Below, piece by piece: positions 35,933-46,192 of a DNA stretch of 64,000 nucleotides (position 1 is its first letter; the number at the start of each line of letters is the position of its first letter). Made by a program: the position numbers and the translations under genes. The stretch is from Thiomicrorhabdus sp. (lineage in GTDB: Bacteria > Pseudomonadota > Gammaproteobacteria > Thiomicrospirales > Thiomicrospiraceae), in NCBI RefSeq assembly GCF_963662555.1, contig NZ_OY759719.1, forward strand, positions 372,001 through 436,000. Reading direction: 5' to 3'. The notes beneath the pieces are model-generated. The model searched no databases. It was not told the origin of the DNA and saw only the letters and a program-made list of their open reading frames with translations.

Positions 35933-36271
35933 TTAAAAATTAAGAAGTTCTTCATCTTCAATAATTGAGTTATTGTTAGATAAGTTACGAATGTTCTTTT
36001 TAAATAAAATTTTGTTTTGTACCACTTCTGGTAAGTCGGTAAATAGCATTAAATTTTTATCAATTAGAATATCAATCACATCTTCAATGACACGCACCAT
36101 ATCTAAATCTAATTGATTTAATACCTTCTGAATAATCTCTTCACTATTGGGAGAAGTTTCAATGAACTCTTTTAATTTAGGATCATGCAGACTAATTCCT
36201 TCTAAATTTTGTCCTGGTGAAAAATGAATATTATTGATATCACCATCTGTATTACGTTCGATATAAATCAT
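35933..36271 (-). CDS. Conserved small gammaproteobacterial protein
   Basis: The 112-aa acidic protein opens MIYIERNTDGDI and has VRVIEDVIDILIDKNLMLFTDLPEVVQNKILF. I know similar proteins only under the misleading name tryptophan synthase beta-like. No domain or catalytic motif is visible and no membrane segment. It is convergent with recQ and downstream of the acetolactate synthase gene, with a palindrome copy between. Confidence 0.7.
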   Translation of the reverse strand: MIYIERNTDGDINNIHFSPGQNLEGISLHDPKLKEFIETSPNSEEIIQKVLNQLDLDMVRVIEDVIDILIDKNLMLFTDLPEVVQNKILFKKNIRNLSNNNSIIEDEELLNF

Positions 36272-36309
36272 AGACTTAGCCTGTATTAAAAAGGGTTAAT
36301 AAGCCTGTT

Positions 36310-36325
36310 TTACCAGGCCTGGTAA
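36310..36325. repeat. Iterated palindrome, exact
   Basis: TTACCAGGCCTGGTAA between the small conserved gene and the acetolactate synthase gene. Confidence 0.9.
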
Positions 36326-36344
36326 TTTTAAAAATTAAACTCAG

Positions 36345-38000
36345 TTAATCATCCATCTCTGATAAAACATTACCTAATAACTCAGTTAAACGATCATTTT
36401 GCGAGTAATCTACTGGGCAATCTATAATCGTAACGGTATTATTTTTAAGTGCTGTCTGTAAAGTAGGTAATAATTGATCTGCAGATTCAATGCGGACGCC
36501 CTCTGCACCAAATGATTTTGCATAATCTACAAAGTTAGGATTCTTAAAATCAATATACGCTGGGCGACCAAAGCGGCGTTGTTGTTTCCACTCGATTAAA
36601 CCATATTGGCTATCATTCCAAATCAGAATAACAATTGGTGCTTGGCAACGTAATGCGGTTTCAATTTCTTGCGAATTCATCATAAAGCCAGCATCTCCTG
36701 TCACAGCCACTATAGCTTTATCTGGATAGGCGAGCTTTGCCGCGACTGCACCAGGTACAGCAATACCCATACCAGCAAAACCATTTGAAATAATACAGGT
36801 ATTAGGTTCATCACAACGGAACATACGTGCCATCCACATCTTGTGTGCACCAACATCACTAATTGCAATATCGTCAGAATTCATGGCGGTACGTAAATCC
36901 CAAATTATCTTTTGCGGTAACATTGGCCAATCGTCACTTTTACGACAACGATTCATCTCTTGAATCATCGCTTCACGTAATAAAAACTCAATTTCGGTTG
37001 ATTCAATAGGTTTTTCAAGGATTTCATCCAATGCTTCACCTAAGCCGGCAAGATTAGCCCCAATATTTCCAATTAACTCAATTTCAGGAATATAACGATT
37101 GTCCACTTCCGCTTTTTTAGTATCGATATGAATGATGGTGTGTTGGCGATTAGGGTTCCAAAGATGCGGGTGGTATTCAACCATATCAAAACCAACACAG
37201 ATAACTAAGTCGGCTTTTGCAAACCCTGCATTTTCATAATCGCCTTTTTGTAGGCCAGCTGTTCCCATAGACATATCATTCCAAAACGGAACAATCCCTT
37301 TAGCCATAAAAGTGTTAACTACGGGTATTTTATGAGTTTCTACAAATTGTTGAATATAGTCACCTGCTCTGGCACGAACCGCACCGTTACCCACTAAAAT
37401 GAGTGGATTTTTAGCTTTAGTAACTAAATCTGCTGCTTGTTTTAATAAGCTTCGATGTGCAAAAGTTAAGCGGTTTGTACTCACAGGTAATGGCAATTCA
37501 TCGGTATCCATTTCGGTGATGTTTTCAGGTAAATCTATAAAGGTTGCACCTGGTTTTTCAGCTTCAGCAACTTTAAAAGCTTTACGCACTACTTCTGGAA
37601 TGGTTTCTGGCTCTAATACTTGAGTTGCGTATTTTGTAATGGGTTTAAACATACTAACTAAATCCACTACTTGGTGCGACTCTTTATGTAAACGAGTGGT
37701 GGCTGCTTGGCCAGCTATAGCAACTAAAGGAGCATTATCCATATTGGCATCAGCAACCCCTGTTACTAGGTTGGTTGCACCAGGTCCAAGGGTTGACATA
37801 CATACACCAGATTTGCCAGTTAAACGGCCATAAACATCAGCCATAAAGGCCGCACCTTGTTCATGTCGAGTTGTTATAAATTTAATATTAGAATCAAGAA
37901 GGGCATCCATAATATCCAGGTTTTCTTCTCCTGGAATACCAAATATAAATTCAACTTCTTCGTTTTCTAAACATTTAACAAATAGTTTGGCCGCTTTCAT
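36345..38000 (-). CDS. Acetolactate synthase large-subunit-like ThDP enzyme
   Basis: The 551-aa protein has the ThDP activation Glu region (TRHEQGAAFMADVYGRLTGK) and the C-terminal ThDP/Mg motif (VTGDAGFMMNSQEIETALR...ILIWND). The opening FGIPGEENLDIMDAL is that of the stand-alone, AlsS-like acetolactate synthase rather than IlvB/IlvG. No small regulatory subunit gene follows. It would make acetolactate from pyruvate. Palindrome copies lie on both sides. Confidence 0.88.
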   Translation of the reverse strand: MKAAKLFVKCLENEEVEFIFGIPGEENLDIMDALLDSNIKFITTRHEQGAAFMADVYGRLTGKSGVCMSTLGPGATNLVTGVADANMDNAPLVAIAGQAATTRLHKESHQVVDLVSMFKPITKYATQVLEPETIPEVVRKAFKVAEAEKPGATFIDLPENITEMDTDELPLPVSTNRLTFAHRSLLKQAADLVTKAKNPLILVGNGAVRARAGDYIQQFVETHKIPVVNTFMAKGIVPFWNDMSMGTAGLQKGDYENAGFAKADLVICVGFDMVEYHPHLWNPNRQHTIIHIDTKKAEVDNRYIPEIELIGNIGANLAGLGEALDEILEKPIESTEIEFLLREAMIQEMNRCRKSDDWPMLPQKIIWDLRTAMNSDDIAISDVGAHKMWMARMFRCDEPNTCIISNGFAGMGIAVPGAVAAKLAYPDKAIVAVTGDAGFMMNSQEIETALRCQAPIVILIWNDSQYGLIEWKQQRRFGRPAYIDFKNPNFVDYAKSFGAEGVRIESADQLLPTLQTALKNNTVTIIDCPVDYSQNDRLTELLGNVLSEMDD

Positions 38001-38138
38001 GGAGTGCTCGCTTTTTGGATATTTTTATCATTCTAAGAGTAAGTAAATTGTAATGATTAAAATGAGTGATAAATCATTTAATTACTCTTTTATTAAACTT
38101 TATTATGTGAACTTTATTATGAAGACTAAAAAGCCAAA

Positions 38139-38154
38139 TAACCAGGCCTGGTAA
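38139..38154. repeat. Iterated palindrome, one mismatch
   Basis: TAACCAGGCCTGGTAA, upstream of the acetolactate synthase gene and downstream of dsbA. Confidence 0.85.
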
Positions 38155-38229
38155 CTTAATAATTATTAAGATTAATAGAGAATAAAGAAAACCTAGAAGG
38201 GGATTTGTTTGATATTGTTTTGAATGGTC

Positions 38230-38282
38230 TAAAAAATAAAAAAAACCGCTTAAAATCATGAGGTGATTAAAAACGGTTTTAA
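38230..38282 (-). terminator. Terminator of the resB-ccsA-dsbA group
   Basis: AAACCG/CGGTTT outer stem and AATCA/TGATT inner stem, followed on the minus strand by a long T run. Confidence 0.8.
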
Positions 38283-38286
38283 GAGA

Positions 38287-38925
38287 CTATTTATTGGCAA
38301 GTTCGGTAACGGTTTTCCACATTTTATCGCGGGTACCGTTCATTCCTACATCAGTGAGATATTTACCATTTACAATAATAGATGGTACACCTTCAACGCC
38401 GTAATCTTTAGTTAATTTACCAGCGTGTCGCACTAACTGATCAACTTTAAAACCTTTAAAAGTTGAAATAAAGTCAGCTTCTTTAACCCCAAATTGGGTA
38501 AAGAATTTAGCAATAGCTTCAACGGTAAAAAGCGGTTTTTTGTCTCTGTGTAAGGCATTAAAAAACGGTGTATGAGATTGTTCAACCACACCTAATTCTT
38601 GAGCGGTAAAGAACACACGAGCCATAAAAATCCAGTTTGGATTATTAAACACGACTGGCATTCTTTCAAAATGAATATCTTTAGGTTTGGTTTTTAACCA
38701 CTTATGGATACTTGGTTCTAAGTGATAACAGTGCGGACAACCATAACCAAACACTTCAACGACTTTTTTAGGGTACGGAGCGGTTGGTTGTGGCTCAGGT
38801 ACTAATTGATATTCAACACCTTCTTGCAACTCAAATTCTTGTGATGCAAGCGGTGCCGCAGATACGGAAAAAGCTTGGGTAGCCAATAAACCTGTTAGAC
38901 CTGTTAAAAATGCTCTACGTTGCAT
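38287..38925 (-). CDS. dsbA: Thiol:disulfide interchange protein DsbA
   Basis: The 212-aa precursor carries the active site CPHC (GYGCPHCYHLEPSIHKW) and the cis-Pro GVPSIIVNGKY. It makes disulfides in the periplasm. The signal peptide starts MQRRAFLTGL, a twin-arginine-like pattern, so export through Tat is possible. AAGGAA precedes the ATG. It follows ccsA by 33 bp. Confidence 0.95.
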   Translation of the reverse strand: MQRRAFLTGLTGLLATQAFSVSAAPLASQEFELQEGVEYQLVPEPQPTAPYPKKVVEVFGYGCPHCYHLEPSIHKWLKTKPKDIHFERMPVVFNNPNWIFMARVFFTAQELGVVEQSHTPFFNALHRDKKPLFTVEAIAKFFTQFGVKEADFISTFKGFKVDQLVRHAGKLTKDYGVEGVPSIIVNGKYLTDVGMNGTRDKMWKTVTELANK

Positions 38926-38958
38926 AGTTAATTCCTTAAAATCACTTAAATACGCTGT

Positions 38959-40137
38959 TTACAGCTCACCGTATGAGTGTAAACCAGATAAGAACATGTT
39001 TACACCCAAGAACGCAAAGGTGGTAACTAATAGACCAATAAGAGCCCACCAAGCCATAGGAGTTCCACGCCAACCTTTAGACATACGAATATGTAACCAA
39101 GCTGCATAGTTTAGCCAAACAATTAATGCCCAGGTTTCTTTTGGATCCCATGACCAATATCCACCCCAAGCTTCTGCGGCCCACATTGCACCTAATACAG
39201 TAGCAATAGTAAAGAATGCAAAACCTAAAGAGATGGTTTTATACATTAAGTCATCCATCACTTCTAAAGATGGCATTCTTTTAGCAAAACCACTATCTGG
39301 ATTTTTCTCAAGAGCCCTGTTTGTTAAGAGATAAGCTAAACCAATCATGGCAGCAATTGAGAAAGAACCGTAACCAATAAAGTTAGCTGGAACGTGTATC
39401 TTCATCCAGTAGCTTTTTAATGCAGGAACAAGTGGTTGGATTACGTTTGCTTGTTTATCAAATGTATACCATAGCAAGAATGCTACAGCGGCACTGATAA
39501 CCAACATAACAAAGCCACCTAACGCACGAGTTTTATAACGTTGTTCATAAAACAGATATAACAGGCCTGTAATAACAGTAAATAAAATAAATACTTCATA
39601 TAGGCTACTGACTGGAATGTGGCCGTAATCAAAGTTAATGATATACGATTCACGCCAGCGAACCATCATACCCACTAAACCAAACGTTACGGCACTCCAT
39701 GCGAATACTGATGCACTTTTACCAGCAAATTCTGATTTGGTAATTAGAGCAAAAAAGTAAGTTACACCTGAAAGAATAAACAGGGCACTCATCCACATAG
39801 TAGCCGATTGGCTCGATACTAAAAATTTAAGGAAGAACGCGTGTTCATTAGCGGTGATCACGTTATCGTGAATTTGATAACTCCACAAAGCCAGGAATGT
39901 TAAGCCTGTTACCCAAAGTGTTAACTGTTGAATACTTTGCCATAGGCGACCTAAAATAATTAATCCAATAGCAGTACCCGCAAGAATCCCTACTTCAAAT
40001 TGATCCATTAAGCTGCCATATTGGTTCCATGCATAAATAGCCCCTAAAATAACAAATAGTGCCCAGGCAATATCTCTTATGGATAGGGATGTTTTTGTTG
40101 AATCTTTAAATTCATCCATATAGTTTTCAGTTTGCAT
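38959..40137 (-). CDS. ccsA: Cytochrome c biogenesis protein CcsA (ResC)
   Basis: The 392-aa membrane protein has the haem-handling WWD motif WGGYWSWDPKETWALIVW and conserved His in the flanking loops. With ResB it forms the System II haem export and attachment complex. It lies 32 bp after resB and just before dsbA. Confidence 0.93.
   Translation of the reverse strand: MQTENYMDEFKDSTKTSLSIRDIAWALFVILGAIYAWNQYGSLMDQFEVGILAGTAIGLIILGRLWQSIQQLTLWVTGLTFLALWSYQIHDNVITANEHAFFLKFLVSSQSATMWMSALFILSGVTYFFALITKSEFAGKSASVFAWSAVTFGLVGMMVRWRESYIINFDYGHIPVSSLYEVFILFTVITGLLYLFYEQRYKTRALGGFVMLVISAAVAFLLWYTFDKQANVIQPLVPALKSYWMKIHVPANFIGYGSFSIAAMIGLAYLLTNRALEKNPDSGFAKRMPSLEVMDDLMYKTISLGFAFFTIATVLGAMWAAEAWGGYWSWDPKETWALIVWLNYAAWLHIRMSKGWRGTPMAWWALIGLLVTTFAFLGVNMFLSGLHSYGEL
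39562..39569. repeat. CAGGCCTG octamer in ccsA
   Basis: Core octamer inside the palindrome ACAGGCCTGT, coding region. Confidence 0.6.
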
Positions 40138-40169
40138 AATCGTAGCCTTATTACTTTTATGAATAGCGG

Positions 40170-42248
40170 TTAATTTTCATTTTGTGACTTATTATTATAA
40201 TCTTGAATCTGGGTCACAATAGATTCAAATTCTTTGGTTGTTTCTGGTAAATTTCTATTATCTTTTGCAGCAACAGTTACTTCTGTTCCATCATTGTCAC
40301 CATTTTCATTGGTTTTTTGCTCAATATGAATCCAAGCACGGCGTTGTCTTACATAAAATAAGAAGAACACACCAATAATTAGCATAGCACTACCGAAATA
40401 CACCACATCTTTACCTGGCGATTTAGTAATTTGCAGGCCTGTAGCTTGTATTTCTTTGAAGTTTTTAAGTTCAAAGTACATCGGTGGGCCATAGGCTGAT
40501 AATGAAGAAATGGTATTTAATGCATCTTCAAACCATTTTTTATCAAAATCAGAGATATCATCATTATAGCCTTTTACAACACCTTCTTCTTTTAGCACAT
40601 CCATATAGATGGTTTGTAAGGCAAATGATGTTTGACTGAAATAGAAATCAGAGACTTTTTTCTGATCTTTTTCAGGTACGTTTTTCTTCACAAAGTTAGT
40701 AATGCCGTTAAAGCCTTTGCTTCGGAATAACATGACTAATTGTTGTAATAGTTTTAATTGAGTGTCATAAGCCTTTTGGGTCATGTCTGGAGCTTTTGGA
40801 TAAAGTTTTTCAAATAGCTCTTTAGTGACTAAAGGATTATTAATTTTAGCTAACAGTTTAAAGAAACGTTCTTTAGTACGTTTTGCATCAGCAGGAATAA
40901 ATAAGTATTTAAATGGATCTGCATTACTACTACGAACCCCAGTCATAAAGAACCAACGGCCTTCTTGTTTACTTGGTAAGAAGTAATTTTCATATTCCCA
41001 AGCAGTACCTTGATCGTTACGAACTTTAAAAATAATCGTTGGCCCATTATTGTGCATTTTATGGCCTGTTTCTTTAAATTCTGCTTCCGTTGCTGGAACG
41101 ATATTGTGCATTTTAAAGTCGTCAAACTCGGCTTTAAAGGTTCCAACAGGGGTTTTTAAAGGTTCAATACTTTTAACACTTGTGTTTAGGGTAATCGAGT
41201 TTTCAATAGGTGAAAGTAGAGGGTGGACTTTAATCTCTAATTTAGTTCCGCCATCACCAAATGATGATTGATAAATCGCGTAGTTTTTATAATAAAGAGG
41301 GTGGTTAACCGAAATAGTTTTAACAATAGGTTTATCTAAATCAGGAGCAGTAAGAATTAAATCACTTTCAAATGATTTAGGCATACCTGTATCGTAATAT
41401 TCAATTCTAAAGTTTTTGTTTTTAACAGTAAACGGCAGTTTTTGTACTAGGTAGCCGTTTTCATAAGGTAAAAATAAAACATCCGTTTTTTCACCTTCAG
41501 GAACATTAACCGAGCCTCTAAATGAAAGGTTTTCTGGACCTAACCAAGATTTTTGGTTAACTTTATCTAAACTTACAGATCGGGTTTCTGCTTGCAAACC
41601 ACCTGTTAATTCTCTGTATTTAAGTAGTAAGTTACTGTCTAATAACGCACCTATACAAATAACAATGATTGAAATGTGTGTGAAAAAATAACCTAAACGA
41701 TTCCAACGACCTTTTAAGCCAGCAATGGTGATACTGCCATCATCGCGTTGATGAACTTTAGTTTTATAACCATTGTATTTTAACAATGCTTGAGCATAAC
41801 CTTTTTGTTCTTCAAATTCTAACTTACCTTCAAAAACCGTATTATTTGGTTGATGAATTAAGGCTTTCTTTGAAAGTTTTTCACTATATTGCTTTATGTC
41901 TTTTAAAAAGGTTGGTGTATTACGGGTAACACATACACTTGTTGAGAATAGTAAAAAGAGTAAAACTAAAACGAACCAAGCTGCTCCATAAACGTGAAAC
42001 AGACCTAATTCGTTAAAAACTTGGCTCCAAAATGGGCCAAACTTAATAATGTAGTCTTGTACGGTTTGGTCTTGTTTTAAGACAGTACCAATTACAGAGG
42101 CGATAGAAAGCATAACCAATAAGGTAACGGCTAGGTTCATAGACCCTAAAAAGTTCATAAAAACACTAGGTTTTTTTATAGCAGAAGCTTTTTTAGGCTC
42201 GTTTTTTGGTATTGGTGTATTGTTTTCGGCTTGTGTCATTTTAGTCAT
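40170..42248 (-). CDS. resB: Cytochrome c biogenesis protein ResB (Ccs1)
   Basis: The 692-aa protein has three N-terminal membrane segments (from about residue 30, FLGSMNLAVTLLVMLSIASVIGTVLKQDQ), a large periplasmic domain and a fourth membrane segment near residue 620. This is the ResB/Ccs1 plan. It delivers haem and reductant to apocytochrome c with CcsA. Confidence 0.92.
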   Translation of the reverse strand: MTKMTQAENNTPIPKNEPKKASAIKKPSVFMNFLGSMNLAVTLLVMLSIASVIGTVLKQDQTVQDYIIKFGPFWSQVFNELGLFHVYGAAWFVLVLLFLLFSTSVCVTRNTPTFLKDIKQYSEKLSKKALIHQPNNTVFEGKLEFEEQKGYAQALLKYNGYKTKVHQRDDGSITIAGLKGRWNRLGYFFTHISIIVICIGALLDSNLLLKYRELTGGLQAETRSVSLDKVNQKSWLGPENLSFRGSVNVPEGEKTDVLFLPYENGYLVQKLPFTVKNKNFRIEYYDTGMPKSFESDLILTAPDLDKPIVKTISVNHPLYYKNYAIYQSSFGDGGTKLEIKVHPLLSPIENSITLNTSVKSIEPLKTPVGTFKAEFDDFKMHNIVPATEAEFKETGHKMHNNGPTIIFKVRNDQGTAWEYENYFLPSKQEGRWFFMTGVRSSNADPFKYLFIPADAKRTKERFFKLLAKINNPLVTKELFEKLYPKAPDMTQKAYDTQLKLLQQLVMLFRSKGFNGITNFVKKNVPEKDQKKVSDFYFSQTSFALQTIYMDVLKEEGVVKGYNDDISDFDKKWFEDALNTISSLSAYGPPMYFELKNFKEIQATGLQITKSPGKDVVYFGSAMLIIGVFFLFYVRQRRAWIHIEQKTNENGDNDGTEVTVAAKDNRNLPETTKEFESIVTQIQDYNNKSQNEN
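40434..40441. repeat. CAGGCCTG octamer in resB
   Basis: Core octamer, coding region, without the AT flanks. Confidence 0.55.
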
Positions 42249-42535
42249 ATTTTCGTTATGGTTGTTTTATCTAGTGAATAACATCTTGTTTTTGTCGTTT
42301 GTTATTTTAAGTAAAGCCATTCATTATATGAGCTGACTTTATTTAAACGGCAAGTTAACTAGATAGAATCGGTTAAAAAATAGGATAGAGTATATACCTA
42401 TGTAAATCATTGATAAAGTATTAAAATATGATTTTTTATTAAGGTTTAATTGACCGTTAAACCCCTTTAATTTAAAGGTTATTGATGATTTAGTTCATTA
42501 TTAGCTAACCCATTTATGGAACTGACAATAAGACT

Positions 42536-43234
42536 ATGCAACACCCTCTGTATCAGCAAGCCACTTATTTAAAAAGTGTACCCACAATTGATTTATGCCC
42601 AGAAGAACTTACTCATGAAGTTGCCTTTGCCGGGCGTTCTAATGCAGGTAAATCAAGTGCATTAAATGTGATTACCACACAAAGAACTCTAGCAAGAACG
42701 AGTAAAACGCCAGGTCGTACTCAGTTAATCAATTTTTTTCCAGTAGATGAAACCCGTGCATTAGTCGATTTGCCTGGTTATGGTTTTGCTAAGGTAAACG
42801 TTAAAGTTAAACGTGCTTGGGAAGCCGGTTTAAGTACCTATTTAGAAAAACGTGAGGCATTAAAAGGTTTAATCTTATTGGTTGACTCAAGAATGGAACC
42901 AACTGAAATTGATTTAGTTATGCTTGATTGGACTTTAGATATTGGGTTGCCTGTTCATGTGCTTTTGACTAAATCAGATAAACTTAAGAAAGGGCCAGCA
43001 AAGGCAAGTTTGCATGCTATGCAAAGCATTATTGATGAAAACTATCCGCATGCAACGGTACAGTTGTTTTCTTCTTTGAATAAGCAGGGTTTAAATGAAG
43101 TGTGGGACAAGTTAGATAGTTGGATGAACTTTGAACGACCTAAAAGAGAAGAGGTTGTTCAGCATAGACACTTGGCTGAAAAAGGCACTAAGCTTAAGAA
43201 AAAGAAAAAAAAGAGCAATATTAGAACCTTTTGA
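42536..43234 (+). CDS. engB: Ribosome-biogenesis GTPase EngB (YihA)
   Basis: The 232-aa protein has G1 GRSNAGKSS, G3 DLPGYGFA, and G4 TKSDK. It is needed for 50S assembly in relatives. The C-terminus has an extra basic tail (KGTKLKKKKKKSNIRTF). It neighbours the dsbA-ccs genes and polA, as in other gammaproteobacteria near the origin. Confidence 0.96.
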   Translation: MQHPLYQQATYLKSVPTIDLCPEELTHEVAFAGRSNAGKSSALNVITTQRTLARTSKTPGRTQLINFFPVDETRALVDLPGYGFAKVNVKVKRAWEAGLSTYLEKREALKGLILLVDSRMEPTEIDLVMLDWTLDIGLPVHVLLTKSDKLKKGPAKASLHAMQSIIDENYPHATVQLFSSLNKQGLNEVWDKLDSWMNFERPKREEVVQHRHLAEKGTKLKKKKKKSNIRTF

Positions 43235-43275
43235 GGTTAGTAAAGTTTTTCTAATACTGCTCTAGTTAATGTTAT

Positions 43276-43635
43276 TTATGCTTTTTTAAATCTTTTCATT
43301 TTCTTAATCTGTTCAGGGTTAAGAATATTGTGAATTTGTTGTTTGGTTTCTTTATAAAGTTCACGTTTCTTTTCTGCTTTGTTTTTTAAGATCTGTTTTA
43401 ACTTATGTTGCTGTTTTTTAGTTAAATCAAGTCTTTTAGCCATACGTTCAACTTTAAAATTAATGCGATTTTCCATTTTTGCTTGGCGTTCTGCTAGGCT
43501 TAATTTTTGATAATATTGTTTTGAATCATGATGACATTTTTTATCACCTTTTCCATACATGTGTGAATCTGCAAGAACGGCAAATGAAGCTGAGCTTAAA
43601 ACAATAGCGGTAACAAGAGTTGTTAGTTTTTTCAT
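43276..43635 (-). CDS. Spy/CpxP-like periplasmic protein
   Basis: The 119-aa precursor has a signal peptide (cleavage near VLA-D) and two LTxxQ-like repeats (LDLTKKQQHKLKQIL and LNPEQIKKMKRF). Such proteins are small helical periplasmic chaperones or stress sensors. It is downstream of a BaeSR-like two-component system and probably one of its targets. Rich in His near MYGKGDKKCHHDSK, so metal sensing is possible. Confidence 0.8.
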   Translation of the reverse strand: MKKLTTLVTAIVLSSASFAVLADSHMYGKGDKKCHHDSKQYYQKLSLAERQAKMENRINFKVERMAKRLDLTKKQQHKLKQILKNKAEKKRELYKETKQQIHNILNPEQIKKMKRFKKA

Positions 43636-43822
43636 GAGAAAATCTCCTAATCATGATTGTTTTATAAACAGAATTTTTGTTGTTTACCTTTTAAGTTGTA
43701 AACATTTTGTTTTCTGTTTTGGTCAGGTGTAGTTTCTCAATTAAGTGTGCAAACATTGTGCAAGTAAAATGATAGTTTGTGAAAGGTGAGGTTGATAGTG
43801 GATTTGAAGAGTTTAATTCTAT

Positions 43823-44509
43823 TTAATCTAATAAAAACTTATAACCAACTCCATAAACCGATTGAATCCAATCATTTTCGCCAAAAGCAGAGTTCAGTTT
43901 TTGGCGTAATTTTTTGATGTGGCTATCGATTGTTCTATCAGAAACCACGCGATTGTCATGGTATATGTTATCTATGATTTGTGAACGTGAAAAGATTCTA
44001 CCTGGTGATTTTGAGAGGGTTTGCAAAATTTCAAATTCAACCGCTGAAAGATCTGTGCTTTTGCTTTTAAAGTGAACTTGATAACGTTGTTCATCAAGCT
44101 GCCAATCACTAGACTGAATGGCTTGAACAGGTAAATTTGCACGACGTAGTAGAGCTTTGACTCTGGCTACCACTTCACGTGGACTGAACGGTTTGCATAT
44201 ATAGTCATCAGCACCTAACTCTAAACCTAAAATACGATCTAACTCTTCTATACGGGCAGTAATCATCATAATTGGTACTTGGCTAAAGCCGCGGATTTGT
44301 TTACATAACTCTAATCCATTGCCATAAAGGTTGCTATTTGGAAGCATAACATCAAGTAATACACAATCAGCTTGATTATGTTGTAACCAGTTTATTACAC
44401 CTTCGCCAGATTCAAAATACTGAGTTTGGTAACCGTGGCTTTGCAGGTATTCAATGACAATTTCGGCAATTTTTATTTCATCTTCAACAATAACAATGGT
44501 TTGGTTCAT
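43823..44509 (-). CDS. baeR: OmpR-family response regulator, BaeR-like
   Basis: The 228-aa protein has a receiver domain (VEDE, phospho-Asp in VLLDVMLPN, KPFSPREV) and a winged-helix output domain (SRTIDSHIKKLRQKL). The stretch ELDRILGLELGADDYICKPFSPREVVARVKALLRR is close to BaeR. It starts 2 nt after the kinase gene ends. Confidence 0.88.
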   Translation of the reverse strand: MNQTIVIVEDEIKIAEIVIEYLQSHGYQTQYFESGEGVINWLQHNQADCVLLDVMLPNSNLYGNGLELCKQIRGFSQVPIMMITARIEELDRILGLELGADDYICKPFSPREVVARVKALLRRANLPVQAIQSSDWQLDEQRYQVHFKSKSTDLSAVEFEILQTLSKSPGRIFSRSQIIDNIYHDNRVVSDRTIDSHIKKLRQKLNSAFGENDWIQSVYGVGYKFLLD

Positions 44510-44511
44510 GA

Positions 44512-45951
44512 TTAACTTACCTTTGATTCATAAGATGGTAAAAGGATGCTAACCTTTAAGCCACCTAATTCGGATAGTTCAGTTGTAAACTCACCTTCAT
44601 GGGCTTGCACGACTTGATTAACCATAGCTAATCCTAATCCTGTTCCACCTGTTCTTCGATTGCGTGAGGCTTCTGCTCGGTAAAAGCGTTCTTTAAGGTG
44701 TTTTAATTCTTGTTCACTAACGCCAGGAGCACTGTCTTCAACACAGAGTGTCCATGCATTATTGTTTTTGCTTAAACTTAATTGTATTTTCCCTATAGAA
44801 CCATTTGGTTGCACTGCATCTGTGTAGTCAATGGAATTTTGTAATAAGTTGTTGAGCAATTGTTGTAAACGTTCGCTATCACCTTGCACCCAAGCTTTGG
44901 TTTCAAACTTAGTGATTTGCATCATTAACCCTTTCTGCTGAGCTTTATTTTCAAATTGAGCTGCAGTTTGTCTGAGTAATTGGCTTAAATCTAGGCGTTG
45001 CATTGAGTATTGTAAGGCACCAACATCACTTAAACTTAGTTGGTATAAATCTTCTATTAATCGCTGTAATAGAGCTACTTCATGATGCAATTGCTCAAGG
45101 TTTTTTTCATTTATTGGACGAATGCCATCACGCATCGCTTCAATTGATCCTCTGAGCACAGTTAGCGGTGTACGCAACTCGTGTGAGATATCCGCTATCC
45201 ACTGATTACGGCTAAGCTGAGAGGCTTCAAGTGTTTTGGCTAGATGATTAACATCTCGTTGCAGCTCACCAAATTCATCTTTACGTTTAATGTTTAAACG
45301 GTGTGTAAAATCGCCAGAAGTTAAGTTACGCATGGCTTCTGTTATTTGACGAATAGGTGCAATTAAATGATTGGCTAAAGGCCAAATAATTAAAAGAGCC
45401 AATAAGGTAATAAATAAAGAGCCTAAACTGAGCAATTTAAATTGGTTTTGGGCAAATTCAATATCCGTTTTCTCAATGAGTTCTTTCAAAGGGTGATAGC
45501 CAATTTGACCAATAATCTGGCCATTCTGGGTAATAGGCAAATGGACATTCGATTTTTCTAAGGTGGTACCAAAAGTAATTTGACCTGCGGGATTCATCAG
45601 GCTTACACGGTTTTCAAACTCATCAGACGGAAAACTACGCTTACGTTTTTTGTTCTCTTTATTAATAACATATTTAAGAGGGATAGGGTTTTCTTGAAGA
45701 TCTACTCTGTGAGACAGACGTAACAATCTTAACCAAATGACTTCTGGAACTTGATTAATCGATTCAACAGGTTCATTTTGTAAATAAAAGTCTAAATTGC
45801 TTTGTAAACGTTCAAGGCGTTGCTGGTCTCGTTGATCAATGTAATGCAGCATTGTTTTATGAAGAACAAACTGATTACTCCATAGTAATGCTCCAAGGAC
45901 AATAAAGCCAAATAGTAGTAATAAAGTAATTAACTTTAAGCGAATACCCAT
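44512..45951 (-). CDS. baeS: Sensor histidine kinase, BaeS-like
   Basis: The 479-aa kinase has TM1 (about 5-25), a periplasmic loop of about 140 residues, TM2 (about 172-192), HAMP, HisKA with ISHELRTPLTVLRGS, and an ATPase with N box (LNNLLQNSIDYT) and GTGLGLAMV. With the regulator and the Spy-like protein it forms an envelope-stress unit. Confidence 0.9.
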   Translation of the reverse strand: MGIRLKLITLLLLFGFIVLGALLWSNQFVLHKTMLHYIDQRDQQRLERLQSNLDFYLQNEPVESINQVPEVIWLRLLRLSHRVDLQENPIPLKYVINKENKKRKRSFPSDEFENRVSLMNPAGQITFGTTLEKSNVHLPITQNGQIIGQIGYHPLKELIEKTDIEFAQNQFKLLSLGSLFITLLALLIIWPLANHLIAPIRQITEAMRNLTSGDFTHRLNIKRKDEFGELQRDVNHLAKTLEASQLSRNQWIADISHELRTPLTVLRGSIEAMRDGIRPINEKNLEQLHHEVALLQRLIEDLYQLSLSDVGALQYSMQRLDLSQLLRQTAAQFENKAQQKGLMMQITKFETKAWVQGDSERLQQLLNNLLQNSIDYTDAVQPNGSIGKIQLSLSKNNNAWTLCVEDSAPGVSEQELKHLKERFYRAEASRNRRTGGTGLGLAMVNQVVQAHEGEFTTELSELGGLKVSILLPSYESKVS

Positions 45952-46121
45952 GAATTTTTTCCAAAATTAATCTTAATAAGGTGGTTTAAAACGTTTGTAA
46001 TAACGAGTTTTAGAGTTGTGTCTATATAAATATTGTCTTTGCAAACTACGATAAAAACTATAACTAAGTTATAGGGTTTAAAGGTGCAAATAATGTGCAA
46101 GTTTTGGTTAAGAGAGCTTAT

Positions 46122-46162
46122 AAAAAAGCAAAAAAGCCATTAAGAATAAACTTCTTAGTGGC
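46122..46162 (-). terminator. Terminator of the DUF6502/DUF5666 unit
   Basis: GCCATTAAGAA pairs with TTCTTAGTGGC (one wobble). On the minus strand a T-rich run follows. Confidence 0.7.
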
Positions 46163-46192
46163 TCTGTTGTTTTCAGTTTGATCTAAATCAGA

